Assembly: GCA_017613335.1 (NCBI GenBank)
Contig: JAGAEB010000015.1
Coordinates: forward strand, 1-21,127
DNA from: Methanosarcinaceae archaeon
Lineage (GTDB): Archaea > Halobacteriota > Methanosarcinia > Methanosarcinales > Methanosarcinaceae
Reading direction: 5' to 3'
Length of the DNA: 21,127 nt
Both the position numbers and the translations under genes were made by a program. The notes below the pieces were generated by a model. It did no database searches and was not told the DNA's origin. It was given only the letters and a program-made list of their open reading frames with translations. The first letter of the stretch is position 1. Each line of letters begins with the position of its first letter. This document shows, in pieces, positions 21,051 through 21,127 of this stretch.

Positions 21051-21127
21051 TTCAATCATTCAATCTTTCAATCATTCAATCATTTCAATCATTCAATCTT
21101 TCAATCATTCAATCTTTCAATCATTCA
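21051..21127. repeat. 8-bp tandem repeat TTCAATCW, at least 9 copies, cut by window end
   Basis: Units start at 21051, 21059, 21067, 21075, 21084, 21092, 21100, 21108 and 21116, with a partial at 21124. The eighth base mostly alternates A/T, giving a 16-bp period. One unit has an extra T. Degenerate copies lie upstream (21013-21050). Confidence 0.92.

Larger units (their letters stand above)
20517..21127. other. 611-bp S6e upstream region with repeats
   Basis: No gene recognised. Near S6e the sequence is rich in GATC/TGATC words (20529-20570). Further out are a palindromic TATA-like ATTTATAAAT (20775-20784), a 13-14 bp repeat (20852-20905), a TATA box facing right (20955-20964) and an 8-bp array that leaves the window. 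Confidence 0.7.

Noticed and set aside
1..21127. tRNA or rRNA genes
   Set aside because: No T-loop GTTCGAATCC-like element with a matching acceptor stem or rRNA signature was seen by eye; a tRNAscan run would settle it.

Overview
The window comes from a methanogenic euryarchaeon, most likely of the order Methanomicrobiales. I base this on the archaeal S10/spc ribosomal-protein order (including L32e, L19e, S4e, Rnp1, DUF106 and archaeal Cmk), on archaeal TATA boxes of the TTTATATA type, on GGTG/GGAG Shine-Dalgarno sites, and on the look of SecY, L3 and the long zinc-lid Adk. Genus is not resolved by eye.

Layout. 1-1748: a small bacterial-looking 59-aa protein (+) converges on an ATPase_2/DUF234 gene (-). 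1749-2787: a gene-free kilobase with two unrelated tandem repeat arrays (28 bp x5, 33 bp x4) and the promoter/leader of the ribosomal cluster. 2788-12211: L3-L4-L23-L2-S19-L22-S3-L29-Rnp1/S17-L14-L24-S4e-L5-S14-S8-L6-L32e-L19e, almost without gaps. 12212-13154: hairpins, a 17-copy 16-bp array and a new promoter. 13155-15274: L18-S5-L30-L15. 15275-15632: stacked terminator-like hairpins and a secY promoter. 15633-17096: secY. 17097-17525: a 17-bp array and two T-tract terminators. Then adk, a 25-bp array, DUF106 (EMC3/Oxa1-like) and cmk. 19578-20090: hairpin and T-rich repeats. 20091-20516: S6e on the minus strand with its own terminator. 20517-21127: S6e upstream region with repeats, the last running off the window end.

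The proteins form one functional theme: the large and small ribosomal subunits, tRNA 5' maturation (Rnp1), membrane protein insertion (SecY, DUF106) and nucleotide supply (Adk, Cmk). What is unusual is the architecture. The usually continuous archaeal cluster is cut into several transcription units. Nearly every long gap holds a different minisatellite-like array. Rnp1 runs in frame into S17 without a stop codon, and a perfect AT-rich inverted repeat lies over its start codon. L15 carries a Cys-rich acidic tail, and S3 carries a long acidic linker with an aromatic/His-rich end.
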